NCBI RefSeq assembly: GCF_000373625.1
Contig: NZ_KB891988.1
Span: 1,028,053 to 1,092,052 of the forward strand
DNA: 64,000 nt
Origin: Streptomyces sp. LaPpAH-108
Lineage (GTDB): Bacteria; Actinomycetota; Actinomycetes; Streptomycetales; Streptomycetaceae
Reading direction: 5' to 3'
Below, one piece after another: positions 48,481 through 57,917 of this stretch. Position numbers and translations under genes: made by a program. Numbering within the stretch: position 1 is the first letter of the stretch; the number at the start of each line of letters is the position of its first letter. The notes under the pieces are model-generated. The model saw only the letters and a list, made by a program, of their open reading frames with translations, made no database searches and was not told where the DNA came from.

Positions 48481-49467
48481 CTACGACTGCCCGTCGGCGG
48501 GCTCCACGTCCCGCAGCAGCTGCCCGAACGCCGCCTCGTCCACCACCGGCGTGCCGAACTGGCGGGCCTTGGCCGTCTTGGAGGTGCCCGAGTCGGGGTC
48601 GTTGGTGACCAGCAGGCTGGTCAGCCGGGACAGGCTCGTCGCCACGTGCAGCCCGGCCTCGGTCGCCCGGTCCTCCAGCAGGTCGCGCTCGGTGGAGGTG
48701 TCGCCGGAGAACGCCACCCGCATGCCCTGCTTGAGGCGTTTACCCGGTTCGTACCGTCCGGGGTTGGGGTACGGGCACGCGGGCCGCTTGCGCGCGGGAC
48801 GCCAGCTCGCCGAGCCGCCGTAACCGCCCCCGCCCTGACGGCCGATGCGGGGCGCGTCCGACCACTCGGTGAGCGGACGGCACTCCAGCAGCGGCAGCCG
48901 TACGTTCCCCGCCGCCGCCGCGCGCAGGCTCGGCTGGAACGCTTCGGCCAGCACCCGCGCGTCGTCCAGGGCGTGGTGCGCGCGCTGCTGCACGACGCCG
49001 AAGTGCGCCGCAAGGGACTCCAGCTTGAAGTTGGGCAGCGGCAGGCCCAGCTCCTTGGAGAGCGCGATGGTGCACAGCCGCTGCCGCACCGGGGGCTCCC
49101 GGCGGGCGCGCGCGTACTCCCGCGCGATCATCTGCCAGTCGAAGACCGCGTTGTGCGCGACCAGCACCCGGTCCGCGAGCCGCGCCGCGAACTCCTCCGC
49201 CACCTCCGCGAAGAGCGGGGCCCCTTCGAGGACGTCGCTCGTCAGCCCGTGTATCCACACCGGGCCCGGATCGCGCTCGGGGTTGACCAGCGTGTACCAG
49301 TGGTCCTCGACCTCGCCGCGCGCGTCCAGGCGGTAGACGGCGGCCGAGATGATGCGGTCGTCGCGGGCCAGGCCGGTGGTCTCCACGTCGACGACCGCGT
49401 ATCCCTTCGGATACACGGCCGGCCACGGGGTGGAGGAGGACACAGCGGTCGCACGGTCTTCGAGCAT
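48481..49467 (-). CDS. DEDDh exonuclease with C-terminal BRCT domain
   Basis: 328 residues. The exonuclease domain (about 20-185) has the four acidic residues: YAVVDVETTGLARDDRI (Asp, Glu), VLVAHNAVFDWQMIAREY (Asp) and HHALDDARVLAEAF (His, Asp), the same family as the epsilon subunit of DNA polymerase III. A basic Gly/Arg linker follows, then a BRCT-like domain (about 240-328: GMRVAFSGDTSTERDLLEDR, LLVTNDPDSGTSKTAKARQF). Such proteins act in 3'-5' proofreading or repair. ATG at 49467; GTG two codons upstream is the alternative. Confidence 0.88.
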   Translation of the reverse strand: MLEDRATAVSSSTPWPAVYPKGYAVVDVETTGLARDDRIISAAVYRLDARGEVEDHWYTLVNPERDPGPVWIHGLTSDVLEGAPLFAEVAEEFAARLADRVLVAHNAVFDWQMIAREYARARREPPVRQRLCTIALSKELGLPLPNFKLESLAAHFGVVQQRAHHALDDARVLAEAFQPSLRAAAAGNVRLPLLECRPLTEWSDAPRIGRQGGGGYGGSASWRPARKRPACPYPNPGRYEPGKRLKQGMRVAFSGDTSTERDLLEDRATEAGLHVATSLSRLTSLLVTNDPDSGTSKTAKARQFGTPVVDEAAFGQLLRDVEPADGQS

Positions 49468-49543
49468 GGTCACTGAGGATACGGGCCACCACCGACACCG
49501 AGGGCCCCCAGGGGCGAAGACCACGCCCCGCCGGGTCGGCCGT

Positions 49544-49584
49544 CGTATGCCTGTACGGCCCTGGCCCGTATGCCTGTACGGCCC
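49544..49584. repeat. 18-bp direct repeat in a divergent intergenic region
   Basis: CGTATGCCTGTACGGCCC at 49544-49561 and again at 49567-49584, perfect, 23-bp period. The first copy sits inside the inverted repeat GGCCGT ... ACGGCC (49538-49543 and 49555-49560). This is the most obvious feature of the 307-base region between the divergent exonuclease (49467) and alcohol dehydrogenase (49775) genes and may be an operator for either. No -10/-35 was recognised with confidence. Confidence 0.7.
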
Positions 49585-49774
49585 CGGGCGAGCGCCTGTT
49601 CGCGCCGTGGGCCGGGGCGCCTCCCGAACCCCGCCCAGCGGGTACGGAGTTCCGGCCGCCCCGCTCTTTCCCCTGGTCCGGCGCTCCCTGAGCGCGCGGC
49701 ACGCCCCCGGCACGGCGTACCGTGAGACGCGCTCGACCACCGCCGAGCCCCCTCGCACCAGAAAGACCCGCACC

Positions 49775-50821
49775 ATGCGCGCCACCACCATCCACGCCCC
49801 CTTCGACATGCGCGTGGAGGACGTGCCCGAGCCGGTGGTGCAGCTGCCCACCGACGCCGTCGTACGGGTGCTGCGCGCCTGCATCTGCGGCAGCGACCTG
49901 TGGGCTTATCGCGGCGAGGCCGCCCGGCAGCCCGGCCAGCGCATCGGGCACGAGTTCCTGGGCGTCGTCGAGGAGACCGGCTCCGAGGTGGGCACGCTGC
50001 GGCGCGGGGACCTCGTGGTCGCCCCGTTCATGTGGTCCGACGGCACCTGCGAGTACTGCCGCGAGGGCCTGACCACCTCCTGTGTGCACGGCGGCTTCTG
50101 GGGCTCCGTCGGCTACGACGGCGGCCAGGGCGAGGCCGTGCGCGTGCCGTTCGCCGACGGCACCCTCGTCAAGCTGCCCCAGGAGGCGGCGGCCGACGAC
50201 CACCTGCTGACCTCCCTGCTCACCCTGTCCGACGTCCTCGGCACCGGCCACCACGCCGCCCTCGGCGCGGGCGTGCGCCCCGGCTCCACGGTCGCCGTCG
50301 TCGGTGACGGCGCGGTCGGCCTGTGCGCCGTGCTCGCCGCCAAGCGGCTCGGCGCCGAGCGGATCATCGCGCTCGGGCGGCACGAGGTCCGCACGGAGAT
50401 CGCCCGCCGCTTCGGCGCCACCGACGTGGTCGCCGCGCGCGGCGAGGAGGCCGTCGCCGCCGTCCGCGAGCTGACCCGGGGCCAGGGCGCGCACTGCGTG
50501 ATCGAGGCCGTCGGCACCGAGCAGTCCATGAGCACGGCCGTCCACATCACCCGCGACGGCGGCTCCATCGGCTACGTCGGCGTGCCCCACGGCAGCGGCA
50601 CCGGGCTCGACCTCAGCGTCATGTTCGACCGGAACATCGCCCTGCGCGGCGGTGTCGCCCCGGTCCGCGCCTACCTCCCCGACCTGCTGCCCGACGTGCT
50701 CGACGGCACGATCGACCCCTCCCCGGTCTTCGACATGACCGTGGACATCGAGGGCGTCCCGGACGGCTACAAGGCGATGGACGAGCGCACGGCCCTGAAG
50801 GTGCTCGTCACCAACGGCTGA
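49775..50821 (+). CDS. Zinc-dependent alcohol dehydrogenase
   Basis: 348-residue medium-chain dehydrogenase. Catalytic zinc ligands are in CICGSDLWAYRG and GHEFLGVVEETG (with EVxx), the structural zinc loop in CEYCREGLTTSC, and the NAD(P) motif in VAVVGDGAVGLCAVLAAKRL. The ATG at 49775 is preceded by an AGAAAGA-type ribosome site. Likely substrate is an alcohol or polyol; the exact one is not known. Confidence 0.92.
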   Translation: MRATTIHAPFDMRVEDVPEPVVQLPTDAVVRVLRACICGSDLWAYRGEAARQPGQRIGHEFLGVVEETGSEVGTLRRGDLVVAPFMWSDGTCEYCREGLTTSCVHGGFWGSVGYDGGQGEAVRVPFADGTLVKLPQEAAADDHLLTSLLTLSDVLGTGHHAALGAGVRPGSTVAVVGDGAVGLCAVLAAKRLGAERIIALGRHEVRTEIARRFGATDVVAARGEEAVAAVRELTRGQGAHCVIEAVGTEQSMSTAVHITRDGGSIGYVGVPHGSGTGLDLSVMFDRNIALRGGVAPVRAYLPDLLPDVLDGTIDPSPVFDMTVDIEGVPDGYKAMDERTALKVLVTNG

Positions 50822-50864
50822 ACCGGCGGCTGAACTCCCGTGCGGGCGCGGCCGGTCGGGACGG

Positions 50865-51854
50865 TCAGGACCAGCGGATCGGCAGCGGCAGCGCCGTGAG
50901 CAGCCCCGAGACCGCCACCACCGCGCCCAGCACGGCCACCTCGGCCCACGCGGGCACGGCGGCGGCGAGCGGGTCACCGCTCCGGCCCAGCCGCACCCGC
51001 GCCCACAGCGCGAGCACGGCGACGACGGCGACGAGCAGCACCTTGGCGAGCAGGGTGCGGCCGTACGCCGTCGTCGTCAGCTGGTCCAGGACCGTGCCCG
51101 GCGGCATCCGGCGCAGGGTGCTCCACACGCCGGTCGCGGTGAGGACGGCGAGCAGCACGGCGGCCCCGCGCGCGTACCGCCCGAGCAGCGCGGCGCCCTC
51201 CGCACAGCCCCGCCAGACCCGCAACGTCCGCAGGGTGTACGGCAGTCCGCCCGCCCACAGTGCCGCACAGGTCAGATGCGTGAGCGTCAGCAGTGATCCG
51301 GTGAGCGGCCCGTGCTCGGCGGCCGGGTGCGCGCGCAGCGCCTCCGCGACCAACACCGATGTAAGCGGCCACAGTTGGAGCCCGGGACGCCGTGAACGGG
51401 CGCAGAACGCGGCCAGCAGAAAGGCGTTGACCTCCAGCAGGGCCAGCCTGCCGTCGCGGGAGGCGTAGAGACCGCCGAGGTCGATCTGGCCGAGGCCGCG
51501 CGGGACGAGGTTGCCGGTGGCGACGACGGAGGCGAGGGCCAGCGCGGCGAGACACCCCACCGTGTTGGCCAACGGCGCCCAGGAGCGCGGACGTTCACCG
51601 GGCAGCCCGGCCGCCAGCCGCCCCGCGAACAGCTCACCCAGCGACACGCTCAGCGCGACGAACAGCACCCCGCGCAGCAGCGCCGTACCCCCCGCACCGG
51701 GCGCCGCAGCTTCTCCGGTGCCGTGCAGCGCGGCACTCGGGCCCAGCAGCGGGATGAGCGCGGCGAGCAGAGCCAGGACCAGCACCGCCACGCCCCGCCG
51801 GACACCGGACCGTACGTCCGGAGAGCTGACGGAGGCGGCACGCGGAGAACTCAC
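50865..51854 (-). CDS. CopD-like multi-spanning membrane protein
   Basis: 329 residues if GTG at 51854 is used. About eight membrane helices, with the C-terminal half fitting the CopD domain (SLLTLTHLTCAALWAGGLPY, a His in helix, GVWSTLRRMPPGTVLDQ and TTTAYGRTLLAKVLLVAVVA). CopD-type proteins take part in copper transport or in cytochrome-related membrane systems. The start is uncertain: TTG at 51890 is also in frame, but a TTGTCC-18-CAGTAT pair placed six bases before the GTG would fit a leaderless transcript. No CopC partner is next to it. Confidence 0.75.
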   Translation of the reverse strand: MSSPRAASVSSPDVRSGVRRGVAVLVLALLAALIPLLGPSAALHGTGEAAAPGAGGTALLRGVLFVALSVSLGELFAGRLAAGLPGERPRSWAPLANTVGCLAALALASVVATGNLVPRGLGQIDLGGLYASRDGRLALLEVNAFLLAAFCARSRRPGLQLWPLTSVLVAEALRAHPAAEHGPLTGSLLTLTHLTCAALWAGGLPYTLRTLRVWRGCAEGAALLGRYARGAAVLLAVLTATGVWSTLRRMPPGTVLDQLTTTAYGRTLLAKVLLVAVVAVLALWARVRLGRSGDPLAAAVPAWAEVAVLGAVVAVSGLLTALPLPIRWS

Positions 51855-51921
51855 GCGACGATACTGGCCAATAGGGCGTTCGCCGGACAAGTGCGCCTAT
51901 GCGAAGGCCGGTTGAGGGGCC

Positions 51922-53319
51922 CTAGCTCCAAGTGGCCGCGCTCGACCCCCACGGAACCGGCGGAGCGGCCCAGTCGGTCGGGCCGCCCGTGAACGACACG
52001 GCGGGTCGTGCGTACCTCAACCGCCCGAGGGGACTGTCCCGTTCGGCCAGCCAGGCGTCCTGGTCGTACTTCGGGCCGCCCGGGGACGGGTCGGGTCCGG
52101 CCTCGTGGGTCAGCCAGTGGGCGGTGCGGGCGAGGGCGAGGCGCACCAGGCGCCCCTGGCCGTCGCGGGAGCGTTCGCCGAGGGCGCGCAGGATGCCCGC
52201 CGCCATCAGATAGCCGGAGCCGTGGTCCAGCGCCTGTGCGGGCAGCGCGCCGGGCTCCATGGTCGAGCCCTCGGTGGCCGCGATGCCGGTCGTCACCTGG
52301 ACGAGGCTGTCGAAGCCGCGCCGCTCGCCCCAGGGCCCGTACGCGCCCCACGCCGAGATCTGCGCGACGATCAGGCCGGGGTGGCGCTCGGCCAGCGCCT
52401 CGGGGGAGAGACCGAAGCGGTCCAGGGCGCCGGGGCGGTAGCCGGTGACGACCACGTCGGCCGAGGCCAGCAGCTCCTCCAACACCGTGGTGTCGGCGGT
52501 GAGTTCCAGAGTGGTCGACCGCTTCCCGAACCCCGTGTCCGCGTGCTGGTCGGGCAGTTCGGGCAGCTCGGGCCCGTCCACGCGCAGCACGTCGGCGCCG
52601 AGCAGCGCGAGGGTACGGGTCGCGACAGGCCCGGCGAGGACCCGGGTGAGGTCCAGGACGCGCAGTCCGGCGGCGGGCAGCAGCGGCGTCGACTCGCCGT
52701 CCAGGGGCGGGAGTTCACGCGCCGAGGCCGCGCCGATCGGGGCGCGCTCCACCAGCGGGCGCAGCGCCACCTCGGCGCCCTGCGGATGCGCCGCCCACTG
52801 CCCCGGGGTGCGCAGCGCCACCGCGAGACCCCCGGCGGCGTACACCGCCTCCTCGATCTCCAGGGCGGAACGCTCCAGCATCAGCGGCTCGATGTCCTCG
52901 GGTCCGGCCCCGTCGGGCAGGCCGAGCGCCCCGAGGAGCCGGAGCCGGTGATGCGGATAGTTGGCATGGGTGCGCACCCAGCCGTACCCCGCCCGCCACC
53001 AGCGCGACAACGGCGCGAAGGTGACCGGCGCCCGCCCGTCGATCCGCAGCACCCGCTCACTGTGGAACGCGGTCACGACCGCCCCGTCGTCCACCACGGC
53101 ACGCGGCACCGCCCCGAGCCCGGCCCGCACCGCCCCCAGCTCGGCGGCGGCCAGTGCGCACACCCCCACACAGGCACGTGCCAGCCGCTGCACCGGAAGC
53201 CGGGAGATCAGCGCCGCCGGGCGCTCGACGGAGACCAGCCGCGCGGGCAGTTCGGCATCGCCACCCAGCGCGGCCCAAGCAGACTTGATCATCGGATCGG
53301 TCACCGCTGCACTATGCAT
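51922..53319 (-). CDS. CaiB/BaiF-type CoA-transferase family III
   Basis: 465 residues. The family's N-terminal motif appears in the middle: LRVLDLTRVLAGPVATRTLA and LLGADVLRVDGPELPEL (about residue 235), with VVTGYRPGALDRFG and QISAWGAYGPWGERRGFDSL following. Ahead of it are ~220 residues including YGWVRTHANYPHHRLRLLGA, which resembles the C-terminal part of the same family. So the chain may carry an extra half at the front or be circularly permuted. ATG at 53319 is preferred (GGGGTGG upstream). Substrate unknown. Confidence 0.82.
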   Translation of the reverse strand: MHSAAVTDPMIKSAWAALGGDAELPARLVSVERPAALISRLPVQRLARACVGVCALAAAELGAVRAGLGAVPRAVVDDGAVVTAFHSERVLRIDGRAPVTFAPLSRWWRAGYGWVRTHANYPHHRLRLLGALGLPDGAGPEDIEPLMLERSALEIEEAVYAAGGLAVALRTPGQWAAHPQGAEVALRPLVERAPIGAASARELPPLDGESTPLLPAAGLRVLDLTRVLAGPVATRTLALLGADVLRVDGPELPELPDQHADTGFGKRSTTLELTADTTVLEELLASADVVVTGYRPGALDRFGLSPEALAERHPGLIVAQISAWGAYGPWGERRGFDSLVQVTTGIAATEGSTMEPGALPAQALDHGSGYLMAAGILRALGERSRDGQGRLVRLALARTAHWLTHEAGPDPSPGGPKYDQDAWLAERDSPLGRLRYARPAVSFTGGPTDWAAPPVPWGSSAATWS

Positions 53320-53377
53320 CAGCCACCCCACCCCGACAAGGAGGCGCCCACCTGTCGCGCCGAGCGGGTCGGGCGGC

Positions 53378-53802
53378 TCAGCCGGTACGCCCGGCCCGGT
53401 GGCGGCGGCAGAAGAGGACCAGCCCCGTCACCAGGCAGACCGCCAGGACGACCGCGCAGGTGAGGACGAGCGGAGTGATCCAGCCGCTCACGAAGTCCTG
53501 CTGCGCCCCGTCGTCCCAGTGACAGGTCACCCGGGGCGGCAGGAAGCCGCTGTCGTAGCGGACGAGATGGACCGGCGGGCGCAGTTCGAGCTGGTCGGGG
53601 CAGGCGTGGGCCGGGACGGTCAGGACGACCTGGAGGCAGCCGAGCAGATAGCAGGCGAGCCCCGTGACGGCGGATGCCTTGACGAGGGCGACGAGCCACC
53701 GTCCCGCCCGGAACCGGACGACGGCGTGGGTGTTCCGGCTCTCAGACGTGGCGAAGTCCCCCCGTGCGCGGCCCTGTTAGGCCCTTCGGCGGAGATCACC
53801 AT
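53378..53802 (-). pseudogene. Two-helix membrane protein gene with an apparent one-base frameshift
   Basis: From the TGA at 53378-53380 upstream, an open frame encodes about 125 residues with helix 1 (LVALVKASAVTGLACYLLGC), an external loop with Cys residues (AHACPDQLEL, VTCHWDD) and helix 2 (ITPLVLTCAVVLAVCLVTGL), but it contains no ATG, GTG or TTG start before it closes. The ATG at 53802 lies in another frame. One extra G in the run of six G (minus strand; C6 at 53758-53763) would join them into a 141-codon ORF. It is therefore a frameshift, sequencing error, or pseudogene. Function unknown. Confidence 0.6.
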
Positions 53803-53900
53803 AGACCGGCCCGGCGGAGCGGCGCGGCCTGGCGGGCGCACCGGCGTGCTCGCCGTCGCCCACCAGGCCGCGTTCGGTCTCGCTGTCGAAGCGGCAGCGC

Positions 53901-55448
53901 CTAGCGCGTCACAGCCTTCAGCGCGTCCGCGATGCCGTGGCCGTAGAACCCGTTCCGGTTCTTCGTGCCCTCGCAGACCGCGTCCACCTTGCCGTCGCCG
54001 TCGATGTCGTACGGGTCGGTGCAGGCGGTGGGCGTGGCCTGGGCGTAGAGGAGGGCCTTGACCTGGGCCGGGGTGGCGTGCGGGTGGGTCGACTTGATCA
54101 GGGCGGCGACGCCGACGACGTGCGGGGTCGCCATCGAGGTACCGGCCATGTAGCCCCAGGTGTTGCCGGGCAGCGGGCCGAGGATGAGGCCGCTGGTGGC
54201 CGGGGGAGCGGGGGTCTGGTAGGCGGTGGAGTCGCCGCCGGGCGCGGCGATGTCGATGACGCCGAGACCGTAGTTGGAGAAGGACGACTTCAGGCCCTTG
54301 GCGCCGGTGGAGGCGACGGTGACCACGCCCGGGAGCTGGGTCGGGATGTCGAAGCACTTGCGCGGGTCGATCGTCCGGTCCGAGGCGGTGCCGTCGTTCG
54401 GGGAGACCGGGTCGGTGATCGAGTCGGCGGCGAGGTCGTAGCTCTCGTTGCCCGCCGCCGCGACGTTGACCGTGCCCTTGCGCTCGGCGTACCGCGAGGC
54501 CCGCTCGACGGCGGTGACCAGGGCCTTCTGGTCGGGGTCGTTGGCGCAGTTGAAGTACCAGGGGTCGGTGTAATAGCTGTTGTTGGTCACGTCCACGTGG
54601 TGCTCGGCGGCCCAGACGAAGCCGCAGACCACGGCCTCGGTGTAGAAGTAGCCGTCCGGGTTGGAGACCTTGATGCCCGCGACCTTCACGCCGGGGGCCA
54701 CGCCCGTGATGCCGACGCCGTTCTTGGCGCCCGCGATCTCACCGGCGACATGCGTGCCGTGCGGGCTCTCCCCGGTGCCTGGCCGCCAGGCGCCGTCCGC
54801 GGTGTCCGGCTTGCCGGAGACGCAGTTGACGGAGGCGGAGCGGTCGAAGTTGGGCGCGATGTCCGGGTGGGTGTCGTCCACACCGGTGTCGATGACGGCG
54901 ACGGTGACCTTGCGGCTGCCGAGCGTCTTCTCGTGCGCCTTGTCGGCCTTGATGGCGGGCAGGTCCCACTGGAGCGGTTCGAGCGGGTCCTCGCCCTGCG
55001 CGGCGGACTTCTTCGCGTCGGCCAGCTGCGCCGCGCTCAGCGCCTTCGGCGTGCCGAGGTCGGTGGTCGACTGCGCGGGCAGCGGGGCGTTGCGGGTGGC
55101 ACCGGCCGAGTCGACGCCGTGCACACGGCGGATCGCCTTGGCGAAGTCCGGGTTCGCGGAGTGGACGACGATCACGCCTATCCGGTCGTAACTCGTGACG
55201 ACCGTGCCGCCGTTGCGTCCTATCGCGCGCCGTACCGACTCGATCGTGCGACGGTCCGCCGAGGTGTTGACGACGTACGACAGCTCGGGGCCGTCGTACG
55301 TGCGGGCGGAGGCGTCCGACGCCTGACCGGCCGGGGCCGCGGGCGCGGCTGCCGAGGCCGTGCCCGGCAGGAAGCCGAGCGAGGCGGTCAGGGACAGCAC
55401 GAGCGGCACGGCCGGCGCGAAACGGCGCCGGGAGCGCAGATGAGCCAT
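53901..55448 (-). CDS. Secreted subtilisin-like serine protease (S8)
   Basis: 515 residues. A signal peptide with the basic start [10 protein letters not shown] and hydrophobic core [14 protein letters not shown] ends near ASAAAPA; an N-terminal propeptide of about 110 residues follows. Catalytic triad: Asp in [15 protein letters not shown], His in [15 protein letters not shown], Ser in [17 protein letters not shown]; the oxyanion Asn lies in [16 protein letters not shown]. Extracellular, probably calcium-stabilised. The C-terminus is short after the triad (ends AVTR), without further domains. ATG at 55448. Confidence 0.93.
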   Translation of the reverse strand: MAHLRSRRRFAPAVPLVLSLTASLGFLPGTASAAAPAAPAGQASDASARTYDGPELSYVVNTSADRRTIESVRRAIGRNGGTVVTSYDRIGVIVVHSANPDFAKAIRRVHGVDSAGATRNAPLPAQSTTDLGTPKALSAAQLADAKKSAAQGEDPLEPLQWDLPAIKADKAHEKTLGSRKVTVAVIDTGVDDTHPDIAPNFDRSASVNCVSGKPDTADGAWRPGTGESPHGTHVAGEIAGAKNGVGITGVAPGVKVAGIKVSNPDGYFYTEAVVCGFVWAAEHHVDVTNNSYYTDPWYFNCANDPDQKALVTAVERASRYAERKGTVNVAAAGNESYDLAADSITDPVSPNDGTASDRTIDPRKCFDIPTQLPGVVTVASTGAKGLKSSFSNYGLGVIDIAAPGGDSTAYQTPAPPATSGLILGPLPGNTWGYMAGTSMATPHVVGVAALIKSTHPHATPAQVKALLYAQATPTACTDPYDIDGDGKVDAVCEGTKNRNGFYGHGIADALKAVTR

Positions 55449-55621
55449 GAAAACTCCACATCATCCGGATGAAAGACCGCCCGGGGCACACGAGTCCACC
55501 GGGCAGGTACATGACGGGTGGGCAGACTGAAACTATCCCTGTCGACGCGATGTCCGAAAGGGCGAACGGGAGTTGAACCGCCCCGGCTGGTCCGCCGTGC
55601 CCCCTGAGAGGGGTCCGTGCG

Positions 55622-55687
55622 GATCACGTTCCCCTGGCGGAATCACGTTGCGGAGCCGGGTATTGACTCCGGGTAACGTGATCACGT
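55622..55687. promoter_or_regulatory. Repeated GATCACGTT sites before the acetate symporter operon
   Basis: GATCACGTT at 55622-55630, AATCACGTT at 55641-55649 and, in opposite orientation, AACGTGATC at 55675-55683 within the 12-bp palindrome ACGTGATCACGT (55676-55687). TTGACT (55663-55668) lies between and may be a -35. All are between the subtilase gene and the DUF485 gene (start 55732), so they may bind one regulator of either gene. Confidence 0.55.
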
Positions 55688-55731
55688 CCCATGAGGTCGG
55701 CAAGCGCACGCCCGGACGCGAGGAGACTTGA

Positions 55732-56088
55732 GTGGCCACCGAGACACCGCCCCCCGCGAAGCCCCAACCACACCTTCCCTCCACCGAGGAGTTCACCGAG
55801 GCACAGCAGAGCGCGGAGTTCGGTGAACTGCGCCGCGCACACCGCTCGTTCGCGTTCCCCCTGACGATCGCCTTCGTCGCCTGGTACCTGCTCTACGTCC
55901 TGCTCTCCTGCTACGCGGAGGGCTTCATGGGCACCAAGGTCGCGGGCAACGTCAACGTGGCGCTCGTCCTGGGCCTGGCCCAGTTCCTGACCACGTTCCT
56001 CATCGCCTGGTGGTACGCGCGCCATGCCGCCGCCAAGCTCGACCCCAGGGCCGAGGCCATCAAGTCCCGGATGGAGGGCGGCGCATGA
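55732..56088 (+). CDS. DUF485 membrane protein
   Basis: 118 residues with two membrane helices (about 42-68, FPLTIAFVAWYLLYVLLSCY, and about 78-102, VALVLGLAQFLTTFLIAWWY) between charged termini. DUF485 proteins precede and are co-expressed with ActP-type acetate symporters, as here: the ATGA overlap with the next gene couples translation. GTG start at 55732. It probably assists assembly or activity of the symporter. Confidence 0.9.
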   Translation: MATETPPPAKPQPHLPSTEEFTEAQQSAEFGELRRAHRSFAFPLTIAFVAWYLLYVLLSCYAEGFMGTKVAGNVNVALVLGLAQFLTTFLIAWWYARHAAAKLDPRAEAIKSRMEGGA

Positions 56089-57728
56089 GCCCCGCACCGC
56101 ACACGATCGCGGCCCAGCACACCCTGCTCGCGGCCGGGGAGGCCAGCGAGCACCGGCCGCTGATCATCAGCCTGTTCGCGGTGTTCGTCGTCGCGACCCT
56201 CGTCATCACCGTGTGGGCGGGCCGCCAGACCAAGAGCGCCGCCGACTTCTACGCGGGCGGGCGCCAGTTCACCGGCTTCCAGAACGGCCTCGCCGTCTCC
56301 GGCGACTACATGTCCGCCGCGTCCTTCCTCGGCATCGCGGGCGCCATCGCCCTCTTCGGCTACGACGGCTTCCTCTACTCCGTCGGCTTCCTGGTCGCCT
56401 GGCTGGTCGCGCTGCTCCTGGTCGCCGAACCGCTGCGCAACTCAGGCCGCTACACGATGGGCGACGTGCTCGCCTACCGGATGCGCCAGCGCCCGGTCCG
56501 CACGGCGGCGGGCGTCTCCACCATCGTCGTCTCGATCTTCTACCTGCTCGCGCAGATGGCGGGCGCGGGCGTCCTCGTCTCGCTGCTGCTCGGCATCACC
56601 AGCGACGGCGGCAAGATCGGCATCGTCGCCCTGGTCGGCGTCCTGATGATCGTCTACGTCACCATCGGCGGCATGAAGGGCACCACCTGGGTCCAGATGG
56701 TCAAGGCGGTCCTGCTGATCGTCGGCGCCCTGCTGCTGACCTTCCTGGTGCTGCTGAAGTTCCACTTCAACATCTCGGACCTGCTCGGCAAGGCCGCCGA
56801 CACCAGCGGGAAGGGCTCGGCCTTCCTGGAACCCGGCCTGAAGTACGGCGCCAGCGGCACCACCAAGCTGGACTTCATCTCGCTCGGCATCGCCCTGGTC
56901 CTCGGCACTGCGGGCCTGCCGCACATCCTGATCCGCTTCTACACGGTCCCCACCGCCAAGGCCGCCCGCAAGTCCGTCATCTGGGCCATCGGCCTGATCG
57001 GCGCCTTCTACCTGATGACCCTCGCCCTCGGCTTCGGCGCCGCCGCGCTCATCAAACCCGGGGAGATCATCGGCTCCAACAAGGCGGGCAACACGGCAGC
57101 GCCCCTGCTCGCGCTGCATCTCGGCGGGGTCGACTCCAACTGGGGCGCCGTGCTCCTCGCGACCATCTCCGCCGTCGCCTTCGCCACCATCCTCGCGGTG
57201 GTCGCGGGTCTGACGCTGGCCTCCTCGTCGTCCTTCGCGCACGACATCTACGCCAACGTCATCAAGAAGGGCCAGGCCACCGAGAAACAGGAGGTCGGCG
57301 CGGCCCGCTGGGCCACCGTCGGCATCGGCGCCGTCTCCATCGTGCTCGGCGCGCTCTCCCGCGACCTGAACGTGGCCGGACTGGTCGCGCTCGCCTTCGC
57401 GGTCGCCGCCTCGGCCAACCTGCCGACGCTGCTCTACAGCCTGTTCTGGAAGCGGTTCACCACCACCGGCGCCCTGTGGTCGATCTACGGCGGCCTGGTC
57501 ACCGCCGTCGGCCTGGTGCTGTTCTCGCCGGTCGTCTCCGGCAAGCCCACCTCGATGTTCCCCGACGTGGACTTCCACTGGTTCCCGCTGGAGAACCCCG
57601 GCATCATCTCGATCCCGGTCGGCTTCCTGCTGGGCGCGGTCGGCACCCTGCTGTCCAAGGAGGTCCCGGACGCGGGCAAGTACGCCGAGCTGGAGGTCCG
57701 GTCCCTGACCGGCACCGGGGCGCACTGA
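56085..57728 (+). CDS. actP: Cation/acetate symporter (SSS family)
   Basis: 547 residues with about 13 membrane helices, sodium:solute symporter family. Signatures: FYAGGRQFTGFQNGLAVSGD and YMSAASFLGIAGAIALFGYD in the first part, MGDVLAYRMRQRPVRTAAGV, GTAGLPHILIRFYTVPTAKA and AARKSVIWAIGLIGAFYLMT in the middle. The repeat of DUF485 plus this protein is the ActP arrangement. It takes up acetate and perhaps other monocarboxylates with Na+ or H+. ATG at 56085. Confidence 0.92.
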   Translation: MSPAPHTIAAQHTLLAAGEASEHRPLIISLFAVFVVATLVITVWAGRQTKSAADFYAGGRQFTGFQNGLAVSGDYMSAASFLGIAGAIALFGYDGFLYSVGFLVAWLVALLLVAEPLRNSGRYTMGDVLAYRMRQRPVRTAAGVSTIVVSIFYLLAQMAGAGVLVSLLLGITSDGGKIGIVALVGVLMIVYVTIGGMKGTTWVQMVKAVLLIVGALLLTFLVLLKFHFNISDLLGKAADTSGKGSAFLEPGLKYGASGTTKLDFISLGIALVLGTAGLPHILIRFYTVPTAKAARKSVIWAIGLIGAFYLMTLALGFGAAALIKPGEIIGSNKAGNTAAPLLALHLGGVDSNWGAVLLATISAVAFATILAVVAGLTLASSSSFAHDIYANVIKKGQATEKQEVGAARWATVGIGAVSIVLGALSRDLNVAGLVALAFAVAASANLPTLLYSLFWKRFTTTGALWSIYGGLVTAVGLVLFSPVVSGKPTSMFPDVDFHWFPLENPGIISIPVGFLLGAVGTLLSKEVPDAGKYAELEVRSLTGTGAH

Positions 57729-57917
57729 GCACCGCGCACGACACCACGGCCGCGCCGCGCGGGCACCTCGCCCGTACGGCGCGGCCGGACCGTTTCTCCA
57801 CAGCCCCGTCCGCTCGCGGCTGTCGATGTCATCACACTCGCGTAGGCTCGCAGGTGACGGAAAAAGAGCGGTCCGGGAAACACGCGGTCCAGACCGGAAG
57901 CGAGGGAGGGGGCCCAC

